NCBI RefSeq assembly: GCF_017115165.1
Contig: NZ_JABXKF010000055.1
Coordinates: forward strand, 1-57,798
Source of the DNA: Nostoc sp. LPT
GTDB taxonomy: Bacteria > Cyanobacteriota > Cyanobacteriia > Cyanobacteriales > Nostocaceae
Length of the DNA: 57,798 nucleotides
Reading direction: 5' to 3'
Below are positions 38,502-46,598 of the stretch, piece by piece. A program made the position numbers and the translations under genes. The notes beneath the pieces are model-generated. The model searched no databases. It was not told the DNA's origin and saw nothing but the letters and a program-made list of their open reading frames with translations. Every line of letters starts with the position of its first letter. The stretch's first letter is position 1.

Positions 38502-38925
38502 ACTACCGCCTTTAAGCCACTAATCAAAGAATCTTTCAGCTAGCTTAAACGATCTGCGCTCTTGACGGCAGCAAAATCTTACAAAGAAAGGCAGGAGGCA
38601 GGGGCAGGGGGAGCAGGGGGAGATGAGGGGAATAAGGGAGATGAGGGGGAATTATTGAATAAATCTTCCCTTATCTCCTTTGTCTCTTCTTCATGCCCAA
38701 TGCTCATTAAAAAACTGATGACTTTGGTCATACATCAGCCTGGAATTACTAGTGACTTTCGTCATACATCGGTTTCAACTTTTTGATCAATAATTATTAT
38801 GTATGAATTTATACGACGAGGTAAATATTAAACACCTTAATGCCAAAACAAAAACAACTGTCTAAAGATTGCTGAATTCAAACTTCAGCAAAATAGAACT
38901 TTAATACAAATAAGGAGTCAATTCC
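38502..38925. other. Intergenic region before the secreted repeat protein
   Basis: No gene. A degenerate purine-rich tract (38586-38650) is followed by a direct repeat at 38719-38770 (listed) and AT-rich DNA containing a TTAAACACC and TAATGCC region before the start. An AAGGAG Shine-Dalgarno lies about 11 bases before the ATG at 38926. Confidence 0.55.
38719..38770 (+). promoter_or_regulatory. Direct repeat with inner dyad, possible operator
   Basis: TGACTTTGGTCATACATC at 38719-38736 recurs as TGACTTTCGTCATACATC at 38753-38770, 34 bases on, with one mismatch. Each copy contains a dyad TGAC-4-GTCA. Paired dyads spaced like this upstream of a gene (about 155 bases before 38926) are typical of transcription factor sites. 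I do not recognise the regulator. Confidence 0.4.
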
Positions 38926-39417
38926 ATGTTGAAACCAAACCGTATATCGATAGTCTTAGCTGCTGCTGCCCTGATAATTGTTCCTACTCTCTTGACTGCA
39001 CCTGCAAGTGCCCAGACGAAAGTCTACGTTGTTGGCGATCGCAATCAAAATTGGGATCGTGACGGCAGATCCAATTCTAGAGAAGTCAGAAACTCTAGAG
39101 ACAGGGATAATTGGAACCGCGATCGCAGATCCAATTCTAGAGAAGTCAGAAACCTTAGAGATCGGAATAATTGGAATCGTGACAACCAATTTAATGGCAG
39201 GGTAGTCAGACTTGGTAATGGTGATATCAGATATCCCAATGGGCAAATTATTCCTGCTAGATCCGTAGTCAGACTGCGCGATCAAGGTTACTTCAGACTT
39301 CCTAACGGGGATATTCTTCTTCCCAATCAGGAAATTGTTCCTGCTGGGAGATTAGTGAGAGTGCGTGATGATTACTTCAGACTTCCTAGTGGATTAGTAC
39401 TGCAAATAAACCTTTAA
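38926..39417 (+). CDS. Secreted repeat-rich protein
   Basis: A 163-residue protein with a signal peptide (ISIVLAAAALIIVPTLLTAP, cleavage near ASA-QT). The mature part begins with three imperfect ~20-residue repeats rich in Arg, Asn and Asp (NWDRDGRSNSREVRN, NWNRDRRSNSREVRN, NWNRDNQFNGRVVR). A second repeat pair follows: RYPNGQIIPARSVVRLRDQG and FRLPNGDILLPNQEIVPAG. Each looks like a small beta-turn unit. I do not recognise the family. Overall charge is high. A strong AAGGAG lies before the ATG. The function is unknown; a periplasmic or surface role is inferred. Confidence 0.8.
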   Translation: MLKPNRISIVLAAAALIIVPTLLTAPASAQTKVYVVGDRNQNWDRDGRSNSREVRNSRDRDNWNRDRRSNSREVRNLRDRNNWNRDNQFNGRVVRLGNGDIRYPNGQIIPARSVVRLRDQGYFRLPNGDILLPNQEIVPAGRLVRVRDDYFRLPSGLVLQINL

Positions 39418-39512
39418 AACACTAAAAACTCAAAATTATTGTCAGTATTAGGCTACCAGGCTATAGTTTTAGCCGTGAATAAGTAGCTCGGTAGCCGTTC
39501 CTTATAGACAAA

Positions 39513-41111
39513 ATGGATATGAAAATTGATACATCAAATACCGTAGATTCCTCCGTTTTAGTTCCAGAGGTAAAGAAAAAAAAAGGCAGACGTAATTGGC
39601 TCTCTTGGCTAATTGCTCTTTGCCTTTTGGGTGGAATTGGCTATGCCGTTTATTACCAAGTAACGGTTGCTCCCCGTCAACAAGCCAGCCGCCGAGTGCT
39701 GACAAGACCTGTAGAAAGGCAGAGTTTAACAATCACAGTTTCAGCGAACGGAACGGTAAAGCCTGAGCGGTCAATCAACCTCAGCCCAAAAAATTCCGGC
39801 ATTTTGAAAAGCCTGCTGGCGAAAGAAGGAGATATTGTCAAACAAGGACAGATTGTTGCTTACATGGATGATTCCAACCTCCGCGGGCAACTTACCTCCG
39901 CTCAAGGACAATTGGCACAAGCCGAGGCGAATTTGCAAAAAGCGATCGCAGGTAATCGTCCTCAAGATATTGCCCAATCACAGGGAGCATTAGACGAAGC
40001 CGAAGCGAATCTGCAAAAAGCGATCGCAGGTAATCGCTCTCAAGAGATTGCCCAAGCACAGGCACGCTTGCAAAGCGCTCAAGCTGCGCTCCGCCAAGCA
40101 GAAGATGATTTTGTTCGCAATCAGCAACTTTACAATGCAGGTGGTATTTCCCTTCAAACTCTTAACCAAAACCGCTCCAATCGTGACAGCGCCCAAGCTA
40201 ATGTAAATGAAGCACAGCAAGCACTGGGGTTGCAAAAAGCCGGGTCGCGTCCAGAGGATGTTGAGCAAGCACGAGCTGTGGTGAAGCAAAGACAGCAAGC
40301 TTTGGCACTTTTGAAAGCCGGAACGCGCCAAGAAGATATTAATGCCGCTCGTGCCCAGGTAACATCGGCTCGTGGTTCGCTGCAAAACATCCAAGCCGAA
40401 ATCAATGACACGATCATTCGCGCACCCTTTGATGGTGTGGTGACAAAGAAATATGCCGATCCCGGCGCTTTCGTGACACCTACAACTGCCAGTAGTGAAG
40501 TAGCTTCTTCTTCTTCTTCTTCAATCTTGTCTTTAGCTTCCACAAATGAAGTTGTCGCCAATTTAGCGGAAACAAATATTTCCAAAATCAGCCTTGGTCA
40601 AAAAGTCTCGATTAAAGCAGATGCCTACCCAGGAAAGACCTTTGAAGGTAAAGTCAGCCAAATTGCTGCCCAAGCAATAGTAGAGCAAAACGTCACCAGT
40701 TTTGAAGTGAGAGTATCACTCTCAGACCCTCAAAGACTACTGCGGTCTGGGATGAATGCGGAAGTAGATTTTCAAGTCGGTCAAGTTCAAAATGTTTTAG
40801 TAGTGCCAACAGCTTCGGTGGTTCGCCAAGAAAATGCCACAGGCGTGTTTGTGCAAGAAAAAAATAACAGACCTGTGTTCACTCGCATTGAGACTGGCGT
40901 CACCGCGAATAACTTTACCGAAGTTAAGTCTGGATTGACAGGAGACGAAAGGGTGTTGCTCAGTTTCCCACCAGGATCGCGTCCGCAATCAACACCAAGA
41001 GGAGGAGTTTTCCCTGGTCTAGGTGGTGGAGGAGGCGGAGGAGGAGGCGGAAGAGGAACAGGTGGCGGCGGAGGTCGTTCAGGCGGTGGTTCTGCTGGTG
41101 GTTCCCCTTAA
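39513..41111 (+). CDS. HlyD/MacA-type membrane fusion protein
   Basis: A 532-residue adaptor of a tripartite exporter. One transmembrane helix (LSWLIALCLLGGIGYAVYY, about residues 27-45) anchors it in the inner membrane. The lipoyl/beta-barrel part (TVSANGTVKPERSINLSPKN) flanks a long alpha-helical hairpin whose coiled coil contains in-frame repeats of EANLQKAIAGNR. C-terminal barrel and membrane-proximal domains follow (IIRAPFDGVVTKKYADPGAF), then a Gly-rich tail. It is the first gene of an exporter cluster with a permease, ATPase and TolC downstream, the order of Nostoc devBCA and of MacAB. The substrate is unknown; in heterocyst formers such exporters carry glycolipids, which is only suggestive here. 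Confidence 0.88.
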   Translation: MDMKIDTSNTVDSSVLVPEVKKKKGRRNWLSWLIALCLLGGIGYAVYYQVTVAPRQQASRRVLTRPVERQSLTITVSANGTVKPERSINLSPKNSGILKSLLAKEGDIVKQGQIVAYMDDSNLRGQLTSAQGQLAQAEANLQKAIAGNRPQDIAQSQGALDEAEANLQKAIAGNRSQEIAQAQARLQSAQAALRQAEDDFVRNQQLYNAGGISLQTLNQNRSNRDSAQANVNEAQQALGLQKAGSRPEDVEQARAVVKQRQQALALLKAGTRQEDINAARAQVTSARGSLQNIQAEINDTIIRAPFDGVVTKKYADPGAFVTPTTASSEVASSSSSSILSLASTNEVVANLAETNISKISLGQKVSIKADAYPGKTFEGKVSQIAAQAIVEQNVTSFEVRVSLSDPQRLLRSGMNAEVDFQVGQVQNVLVVPTASVVRQENATGVFVQEKNNRPVFTRIETGVTANNFTEVKSGLTGDERVLLSFPPGSRPQSTPRGGVFPGLGGGGGGGGGGRGTGGGGGRSGGGSAGGSP

Positions 41112-41125
41112 AGTGAGTTTTAAAT

Positions 41126-41463
41126 CAATACGGTTTAGTTAAAAAGAGGCAAGGGAGCAAGGGGATGGAACAGAAAGGGGAGTAAAAAGGTTCAACTGCC
41201 GAGTAAAAAGGCTCAACTACCGAGCAAAAAGGCTCAACTGTCGAGTAAAAAGGCTCAACTGTCGAGTAAAAAGGCTCAACTGTCGAGTAAAAAGGCTCAA
41301 CTGTCGAGTAAAAAGGCTCAACTGTCGAGTAAAAAGGCTCAACTGTCGAGTAAAAAGGCTCAACTTTTTTAACGAACCGCGTTCGCGCAGCGTCTCGTTA
41401 GAGAAGGACGCAAAAGACGCAAAGGAAGAGAAGGAAGAAATGCTTAATTGAATTGTATTGAGT
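41126..41463. repeat. MITE-like element, family 1 copy B, with array
   Basis: About 338 bases between the fusion-protein and permease genes, bounded by TCAATACGGTTTAGTTAAAA (41126-41145) and the inverted TTAATTGAATTGTATTGAG (about 41444-41462). The ends match the element at 7003-7139. The body holds a 21-bp tandem array and a GTTCGCGCAGCGTCTCG palindrome. It ends 16 bases before the permease start. Confidence 0.55.
41180..41365. repeat. 21-bp tandem array, nearly nine units
   Basis: Units of gagtaaaaaggctcaactgt plus c, eight full and one partial. The first three are diverged (gccgag, accgag, tcgagc variants) and the last five are identical, so the array appears to have grown from its downstream side. 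Each unit carries an A5 tract, so A tracts recur every 21 bases. Confidence 0.9.
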
Positions 41464-41478
41464 TTCAAATAAAACTTT

Positions 41479-42759
41479 ATGTTTAAGATATTTAAGGGCT
41501 TTTACAAAACTAAGAATACTCGCACAGTGCCGTTGCTAGAAATCTTGACAATGGCGGCAGAGACTCTGTGGAGTAACAAATTACGCACAGGTCTAACTAT
41601 GTTGGGCGTGATTATTGGGATTTCTTCAGTTATTGCCATTACTTCTGTCGGTCAGGGAGTACAAAAGGGAGTTGAGCAACAGATACAAGCATTGGGTACA
41701 GATGTGATCCAAATCTTAGCCGGTGCGGCAAGAAGCGGGAATGTCCGTCAAGGAGTAGGTTCTAGCAGTACCTTGACCTGGGAAGATGCGAAAGCGATCG
41801 CTACAGAAGCGCCATCAGCACAGATGGTTTCTGCTTATCTTCAACGCAGCGCTCAAGTTGTATATGCAGGACAGAACACCTCAACAACCATTTATGGCAC
41901 AGATTTGAACTACCCAGAAGTCAGAAATACTCACCCCCAACAAGGGAGATATTTTACTCAAGAAGAACTAGATACTGCTGCACAGCTTGCCATTCTTGGC
42001 CCTACAGTTCAAAAAACACTCTTTGGACAGGGTGTAAATCCGATCGGTGAGAAAATTCGGATTCAGGGAGAGGCTTATGAAGTAATTGGGGTGATGGAAC
42101 CTAAAGGCGCTCAGGGGCCGATGGATCGAGATGACCAGATTTTTATTTCTCTAACTAGTATGTCGAAGAGACTAGTTGGGAACAATGCTCTGGTAGGCGT
42201 TTCTGTAAGTGGAATTTTAGTCAAAGGCGCTAATCAGGAACAGTTAGAAGCCGCTCAGTTTCAAGTTACCAATCTCTTACGGCTGCGTCATAACATTTAT
42301 CCGCCACAAGCTGATGATTTTCGGTTGACTAATCAAGCTGATATTGTTAGTACCTTTACTAGTATTGTGGGTTTATTTACAGTCATGGTGGTAGCGATCG
42401 CTGGAATTTCTCTGGTAGTTGGTGGCATTGGTATTGCTAACATTATGCTAGTTTCTGTGGTCGAGCGGACGCGAGAAATCGGGATTCGCAAAGCCGTAGG
42501 AGCAACCAATTCAGCAATACTTAATCAATTTTTAGCGGAAGCGATCGTGATTTCCATTGTTGGCGGAGGTATTGGGATGGTGACTGGCGTTTTATTAGCC
42601 TTTGTGGCTGCAAACGTTTTCAAGTTTCCGTTTGTAATTTCTTTATTGTCGATCGTTGCTGGCTTTGTACTCTCGTTAACCGTTGGCTTAATCGCTGGGG
42701 TGATTCCAGCACGGAACGCATCTAAATTAGATCCAATCAATGCTTTACGTAGTGACTAA
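41479..42759 (+). CDS. ABC exporter permease (MacB/FtsX type)
   Basis: A 426-residue permease subunit. TM1 (LTMLGVIIGISSVIAITSVG, residues ~40-60) is followed by a large periplasmic MacB_PCD domain (about 60-290) and then three transmembrane helices with the FtsX core: LFTVMVVAIAGISLVVGGIG, SVVERTREIGIRKAVGAT and FAIV-type end segments (FVISLLSIVAGFVLSLTVGL). It lacks the fused ATPase of proteobacterial MacB, so it depends on the separate ATPase at 43357. It corresponds to DevC in Nostoc. A 62-base tandem duplication begins at the last codons. Confidence 0.9.
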   Translation: MFKIFKGFYKTKNTRTVPLLEILTMAAETLWSNKLRTGLTMLGVIIGISSVIAITSVGQGVQKGVEQQIQALGTDVIQILAGAARSGNVRQGVGSSSTLTWEDAKAIATEAPSAQMVSAYLQRSAQVVYAGQNTSTTIYGTDLNYPEVRNTHPQQGRYFTQEELDTAAQLAILGPTVQKTLFGQGVNPIGEKIRIQGEAYEVIGVMEPKGAQGPMDRDDQIFISLTSMSKRLVGNNALVGVSVSGILVKGANQEQLEAAQFQVTNLLRLRHNIYPPQADDFRLTNQADIVSTFTSIVGLFTVMVVAIAGISLVVGGIGIANIMLVSVVERTREIGIRKAVGATNSAILNQFLAEAIVISIVGGGIGMVTGVLLAFVAANVFKFPFVISLLSIVAGFVLSLTVGLIAGVIPARNASKLDPINALRSD

Positions 42760-42881
42760 GAGTGCTGAGTGCTGAGTTCTTTAGTGTCAATTTTTAAATT
42801 TGAGTAGTCAGAAGTGACTAAGAGTGCTGAGTGCTGAGTGCTGAGTTCTTTAGTGTCAATTTTTAAATTTGAGTAGTCAGT
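42751..42881. repeat. Tandem duplication spanning the permease stop
   Basis: AGTGACTAAGAGTGCTGAGT (from 42751) recurs at 42813. The whole ~62-base unit, including the permease stop codon TAA and TTTTTAAATTTGAGTAGTCAG, is duplicated. The second copy contains one extra AGTGCTG heptamer, so it is seven bases longer. Confidence 0.85.
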
Positions 42882-42884
42882 AGA

Positions 42885-43283
42885 ATGAGTAAAGTTGAGC
42901 GTTTTGAAGATTTGATTGCTTGGCAAAAAGCAAGAATTCTTACTAAAGATATTTATCAGGTTACTCAGCAGGGTTCATTTGCTAGAGACTTTGGACTATC
43001 AGGACAAATACAAAGGGCAGCAGTATCTATCATGTCTAACATTGCTGAGGGTTTTAAAAGAAGTTATTTAGGAGAATTTCATCAGTTTCTTTCCATAGCC
43101 AAGTCATCTTGTGCAGAATTGCGTTCTCAACTTTATGTAGCTCTAAATGTTGGCTACCTCGATCAAGTCAAATTCAACTAACTTTTAAATCAAGCAGAAG
43201 AAGTGGGCAAAATTATTGGCGGTCTTCACATCTCAGTTAGTAAACAAAAACATCAAAAAAACTCAGTCACCATCACTAAATGA
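42885..43283 (+). pseudogene. 23S intervening-sequence (S23) family protein, nonsense
   Basis: Reads [40 protein letters not shown] and [20 protein letters not shown], the S23/four-helix bundle family, then stops at TAA (43179-43181). The same frame continues LLNQAEEVGKIIGGLHISVS and ends at TGA 43281-43283, exactly the helix expected after GYLDQxxF. So a single base change interrupts the last helix of a ~130-residue protein. The 98-residue product might still fold partly. S23 proteins were first seen encoded in 23S rRNA insertions; free copies are common and their function is not established. It sits within the exporter cluster. Confidence 0.75.
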
Positions 43284-43356
43284 ACTCTCATCACTCATTA
43301 CTCATGACTCACTACTCACTACTCAGCACTCAGCACTCACTACTGAGCACTCACTT

Positions 43357-44028
43357 ATGCCAACAATGATTTGGATGGAATCTATTACTAAGACCTATCA
43401 CTTGGGAGAAGTTAGTGTTCCCATACTCAAGGGAATTGAACTCTCTATTGAGGAAGGGGAATACGTCTCGATTATGGGTGCGTCAGGTTCGGGTAAATCC
43501 ACGCTGATGAATATTTTAGGATGTCTGGATCGTCCTACAACTGGAGACTATATTTTTGAAGGTAGAAACCTGACGACTTTTGATGATGATGAATTAGCCT
43601 ATATCCGCAACCAAAGAATAGGTTTTGTGTTTCAACAATTTAACCTATTGGCGCGGGCGACAGCGTTAGAAAACGTCATGTTGCCAATGGTTTACGCTAA
43701 CTTGCCCAAGCCAAAACGCCGGGAAAGGGCATTAGAAGCCTTAGAAAAGGTAGGATTAGGGGGACGCATCGCTAACCGTCCTAGTCAACTCTCTGGCGGA
43801 CAACAACAACGAGTAGCGATCGCTCGTGCTTTGGTCAACCGACCTGCATTAGTCTTAGCAGATGAGCCAACAGGAGCTTTAGATACTGAAACTTCCCACG
43901 AAGTGATGAGTTTACTGACTGAACTTAATAACCAAGGGATCACAATTGTGATTGTCACTCATGAACCAGATATCGCTGCTCAAACCCAAAGGATTATTCG
44001 AGTTCAGGATGGTTTGATTGTCGGCTAA
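43357..44028 (+). CDS. ABC exporter ATPase (DevA/LolD/MacB type)
   Basis: A 223-residue nucleotide-binding subunit for the exporter. Walker A is [10 protein letters not shown]-loop FVFQQFNLL, signature [15 protein letters not shown], Walker [14 protein letters not shown] and the H-loop [28 protein letters not shown] is the MacB/LolD-like block. The frame is open from 43216, but those residues come from repeats and the decayed upstream gene. I take the ATG at 43357, which gives an N-terminus just before [12 protein letters not shown]. The DNA before it is heptamer repeat (43319-43350) with no clear Shine-Dalgarno. It pairs with the permease at 41479. Confidence 0.92.
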   Translation: MPTMIWMESITKTYHLGEVSVPILKGIELSIEEGEYVSIMGASGSGKSTLMNILGCLDRPTTGDYIFEGRNLTTFDDDELAYIRNQRIGFVFQQFNLLARATALENVMLPMVYANLPKPKRRERALEALEKVGLGGRIANRPSQLSGGQQQRVAIARALVNRPALVLADEPTGALDTETSHEVMSLLTELNNQGITIVIVTHEPDIAAQTQRIIRVQDGLIVG

Positions 44029-44362
44029 TTTGTTAAGATAAACCTTCTGAGGAGGAATTTAAGATTTAAACCATTGTCAGGTCAATCAGGATGAAAACTT
44101 CTGATTATATCCTCAAAAAACCTAATTAATGACCAAGAAAGGGGTGTAGGGGTATAGGGGTGTAAGGGTGTAGGGTCAAACAGAGGATCATTCTTTGTTG
44201 TACACTCCTACAAGGCAGCTATTTGGGTTCAGAGCCAACACCAAATTTACTTGTTTTGTGGTCAATAATCAAGTAGTGGGTTCAGAGCCAATACTAATTA
44301 TTTCCCTTACACCCCCATACCCTTACACCCTTACACCCCTAGTTTTTGACTATATCTAGATT
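44029..44362. repeat. Inverted octamer arrays before tolC
   Basis: GGGGTGTA-type octamers (44139-44178) face complementary tracts of TTACACCC type (44305-44340), and two copies of GGGTTCAGAGCCAA lie between them. The outer tracts can pair in a long stem. No gene is present; the repeats separate the ATPase from tolC. Confidence 0.7.
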
Positions 44363-45784
44363 ATGAATTTCAGCTTATTCTTCGTGCATTTTACCTGGTT
44401 TACTGTCGCATTCGCGATTCTTCTTCCAAATGCAGCAAGTGCAGCAACTGAGCCAAAAGCACAGAATTCTTCAAGCTCTGTACAAGTTCCCGATCGCCTC
44501 AATCCCAATCCCAATCCTCTCCAATTTCCGACTAAACCAGAGGAAGTAAAGATTCAGGGAACTGTGCCAATCAGTTTGGCACAAGCTTTGGAACTAGCAA
44601 AACGCAACAATCGAGATTTACAGGTAGCTATATTACAGCTAGAACGCAGTCGCTCGGTAGTCCGCGAGGCTCAAGCTGCCTTGTTTCCTACTCTTGGGAT
44701 TAACAGTAACGTGACTAATAACGGTAATGGTTTTAGTAACAATTCATCTCAAGTCAGCACCTCTTCTACCTCTTTTAATGGTTCAGCACAACTGAATTAT
44801 AATCTCTATAATTCTGGGAACCGACAAGCGACTATCCGAGCCGCAGAGGAACAGTTACGGGTAGATCAATTAAATGTTGAAAGTCAGTCTTTAACAATTA
44901 GCTTGAATGCCACAACTCAATACTACAATTTGCAACAAGCAGATCAACTAGTCAGAATTAATCAGTCTGCTGTGACAAATGCCCAGGCTAGTTTACGGGA
45001 TACTCAAGCCAGAGAACAGGCTGGAGTAGGTACGCGGTTCGATGTGCTGCAAGCTCAGGTGAATTTAGCAAACGCCCAACAACAACTGACTAATGCGATC
45101 TCACAGCAGCGAATTGCCCGTCGTCAGCTTGCCACGTTGTTAAGTTTATCGCAGTCAGTTGATATCAGTGCCTCTGACCCTGTACAATTAGCGGGTCTTT
45201 GGCCGCAGACGGTAGAACAAAGTATTGTCCAAGCGTTTCAAAATCGTCCAGAGTTGCAACAGTATTTGGGACAACGTAATATTTCCGAGCAACAGCGACG
45301 ACAGGCACTTTCACAGCTAGGGCCGCAAGTTAGTTTGGTCGGCAACTACAATCTGCTAGATCGGTATAACGATGGCGTTAGCATTACTGATGGCTATTCC
45401 GCAGGAATTCAAGGAAATCTAACTTTATTTGAAGGGGGAGCAGCAAAAGCGCGTGCAGATCAATCGAAAGCTGATATTGCGATCGCAGAGACTCAATTTG
45501 CTACCCAGCGCGACCAAATTCGCTTTGATGTAGAACAGTACTATGCTCAATTGCAATCCAATTTAAATAATGTGCAGACTTCTAGTGTGGCTTTAAATCA
45601 AGCCAGGGAAGCTCTGAATTTAGCAAGGTTGAGGTTCCAAGCTGGTGTGGGCACTCAAACAGAGGTGATTGATGCTGAAAATGACCTGACAAGAGCAGAA
45701 GGTAATCGAGTTGAAGCTATTTTGGATTACAATCGCGCTCTAGCTAATTTGCAAAGATCGGTAACATCTAGGGCTTCGCGCTAA
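44363..45784 (+). CDS. TolC family outer membrane efflux protein
   Basis: A 473-residue outer membrane channel. A signal peptide (TWFTVAFAILLPNAASAAT) precedes a Pro/Asn-rich linker and two repeated TolC domains with long coiled-coil helices, for example ISLAQALELAKRNNRDLQVA and LEGGAAKARAD-type turn motifs (LFEGGAAKARADQSKADIAI). The C-terminal half ends with NLARLRFQAGVGTQTEVIDA, the second-repeat signature. It closes the exporter with the HlyD protein, permease and ATPase upstream. It resembles the HgdD channel that works with DevBCA in Nostoc. Confidence 0.9.
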   Translation: MNFSLFFVHFTWFTVAFAILLPNAASAATEPKAQNSSSSVQVPDRLNPNPNPLQFPTKPEEVKIQGTVPISLAQALELAKRNNRDLQVAILQLERSRSVVREAQAALFPTLGINSNVTNNGNGFSNNSSQVSTSSTSFNGSAQLNYNLYNSGNRQATIRAAEEQLRVDQLNVESQSLTISLNATTQYYNLQQADQLVRINQSAVTNAQASLRDTQAREQAGVGTRFDVLQAQVNLANAQQQLTNAISQQRIARRQLATLLSLSQSVDISASDPVQLAGLWPQTVEQSIVQAFQNRPELQQYLGQRNISEQQRRQALSQLGPQVSLVGNYNLLDRYNDGVSITDGYSAGIQGNLTLFEGGAAKARADQSKADIAIAETQFATQRDQIRFDVEQYYAQLQSNLNNVQTSSVALNQAREALNLARLRFQAGVGTQTEVIDAENDLTRAEGNRVEAILDYNRALANLQRSVTSRASR

Positions 45785-46166
45785 GGTCAAATCATTAAAG
45801 AAAAGTTTGCTTAGTACAGCATTTCATGAATTGGTAGCAAATTAAAGAAAGGCAATACCCTGCAATGCCAATGTATTGGGATGCATTGTTAATGCGTCGG
45901 CTTGCATTCGCAAAGACAATCTAGCGACCCCGCTGGGGAGGGAACAAGGCGATGCAAGTGAGGTTGGGCAAAAAACGTAACCATACAGCCAATTACTAAT
46001 GACTATCTTCAGTACAAAAATACATTTATTACTTAAAAAGATTAAATACAAACACATAAAAGATTACTGCCGACAGCCAGCCAGCAGTTAGCGATCGCAA
46101 TCGGGGCAGTGCCAAAGGCAATCGTAACAAAGCCTTTGAAAATAGCTTTTGGAAAAACAATTGATG

Positions 46167-46290
46167 TCAAGTCTGGCTAATTAGTTTTAATTCCCAAATT
46201 TATGCAGAAAGCCCAAAAGCCTCTCTCCTCTGATTCTCTGCACCTGGAGCACCCCTGCTGCCTTCATGATAAGTCTTTAACCGGACATAA
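46167..46290. repeat. MITE-like element, family 2 copy A
   Basis: About 124 bases. It begins TCAAGTCTGGCTAATTAG and ends GATAAGTCTTTAACCGGACA plus TAA. The element at 56368-56476 shares both ends and part of the pyrimidine-rich interior. Noncoding. Confidence 0.65.
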
Positions 46291-46314
46291 TATGAGAAGC
46301 TGACACAAGCAACT

Positions 46315-46511
46315 CTAGCAAAGATAAAAGCGCTACGTGACAAGATTTGGACAAGCTTCGAGGTAAACAAGAGGCAGAAAAAGGGTCAAGGGCTAATTTA
46401 GATCGGGTAGTTGGTTACTTACAAGAGATAATGAAATCTGACCCAAATTTTGCACAAGAAGTAGAAAAATTAGCGTTAGAGATTCATGCTGAATCTCTGT
46501 GTTGGTCGTAA
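46315..46511 (+). pseudogene. Frameshifted remnant of a helical domain gene
   Basis: Two frames join: KIKALRDKIW, then (one frame on) DKLRGKQEAEKGSRANLDRV, VGYLQEIMKSDPNFAQEVEK and LALEIHAES before TAA at 46509-46511. The pattern of a helix, a Leu-rich turn and YLQE-x-M-x-x-DPxFAQEVxxLA is familiar from small helical adaptor domains at the N-terminus of cyanobacterial NTPase and effector proteins. The start is missing and a frameshift lies near 46355. The MITE copy ends 24 bases upstream. Confidence 0.45.
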
Positions 46512-46598
46512 TGCAACAGTCAGATTCTTAAACTTCAAGCTTTAACCAATCTTTAAGTTGCAGTTCTTGAAGTAGTTGAATTTACAAGCGAGGATGTG

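Larger units (their letters stand above)
45785..46598. other. Intergenic region, tolC to GMC oxidoreductase
   Basis: No intact gene. It includes a MITE-like element (46167-46290), a gene remnant (46315-46511), and upstream (45842-46057) an unassigned stretch with a CGACCCCGCTGGGGAGGG hairpin. Confidence 0.6.

Noticed and set aside
41217..41468. 83-residue minus-strand frame of QLSLFTR repeats
   Set aside because: It is a translation of the 21-bp array in the exporter spacer, with no initiation signal.
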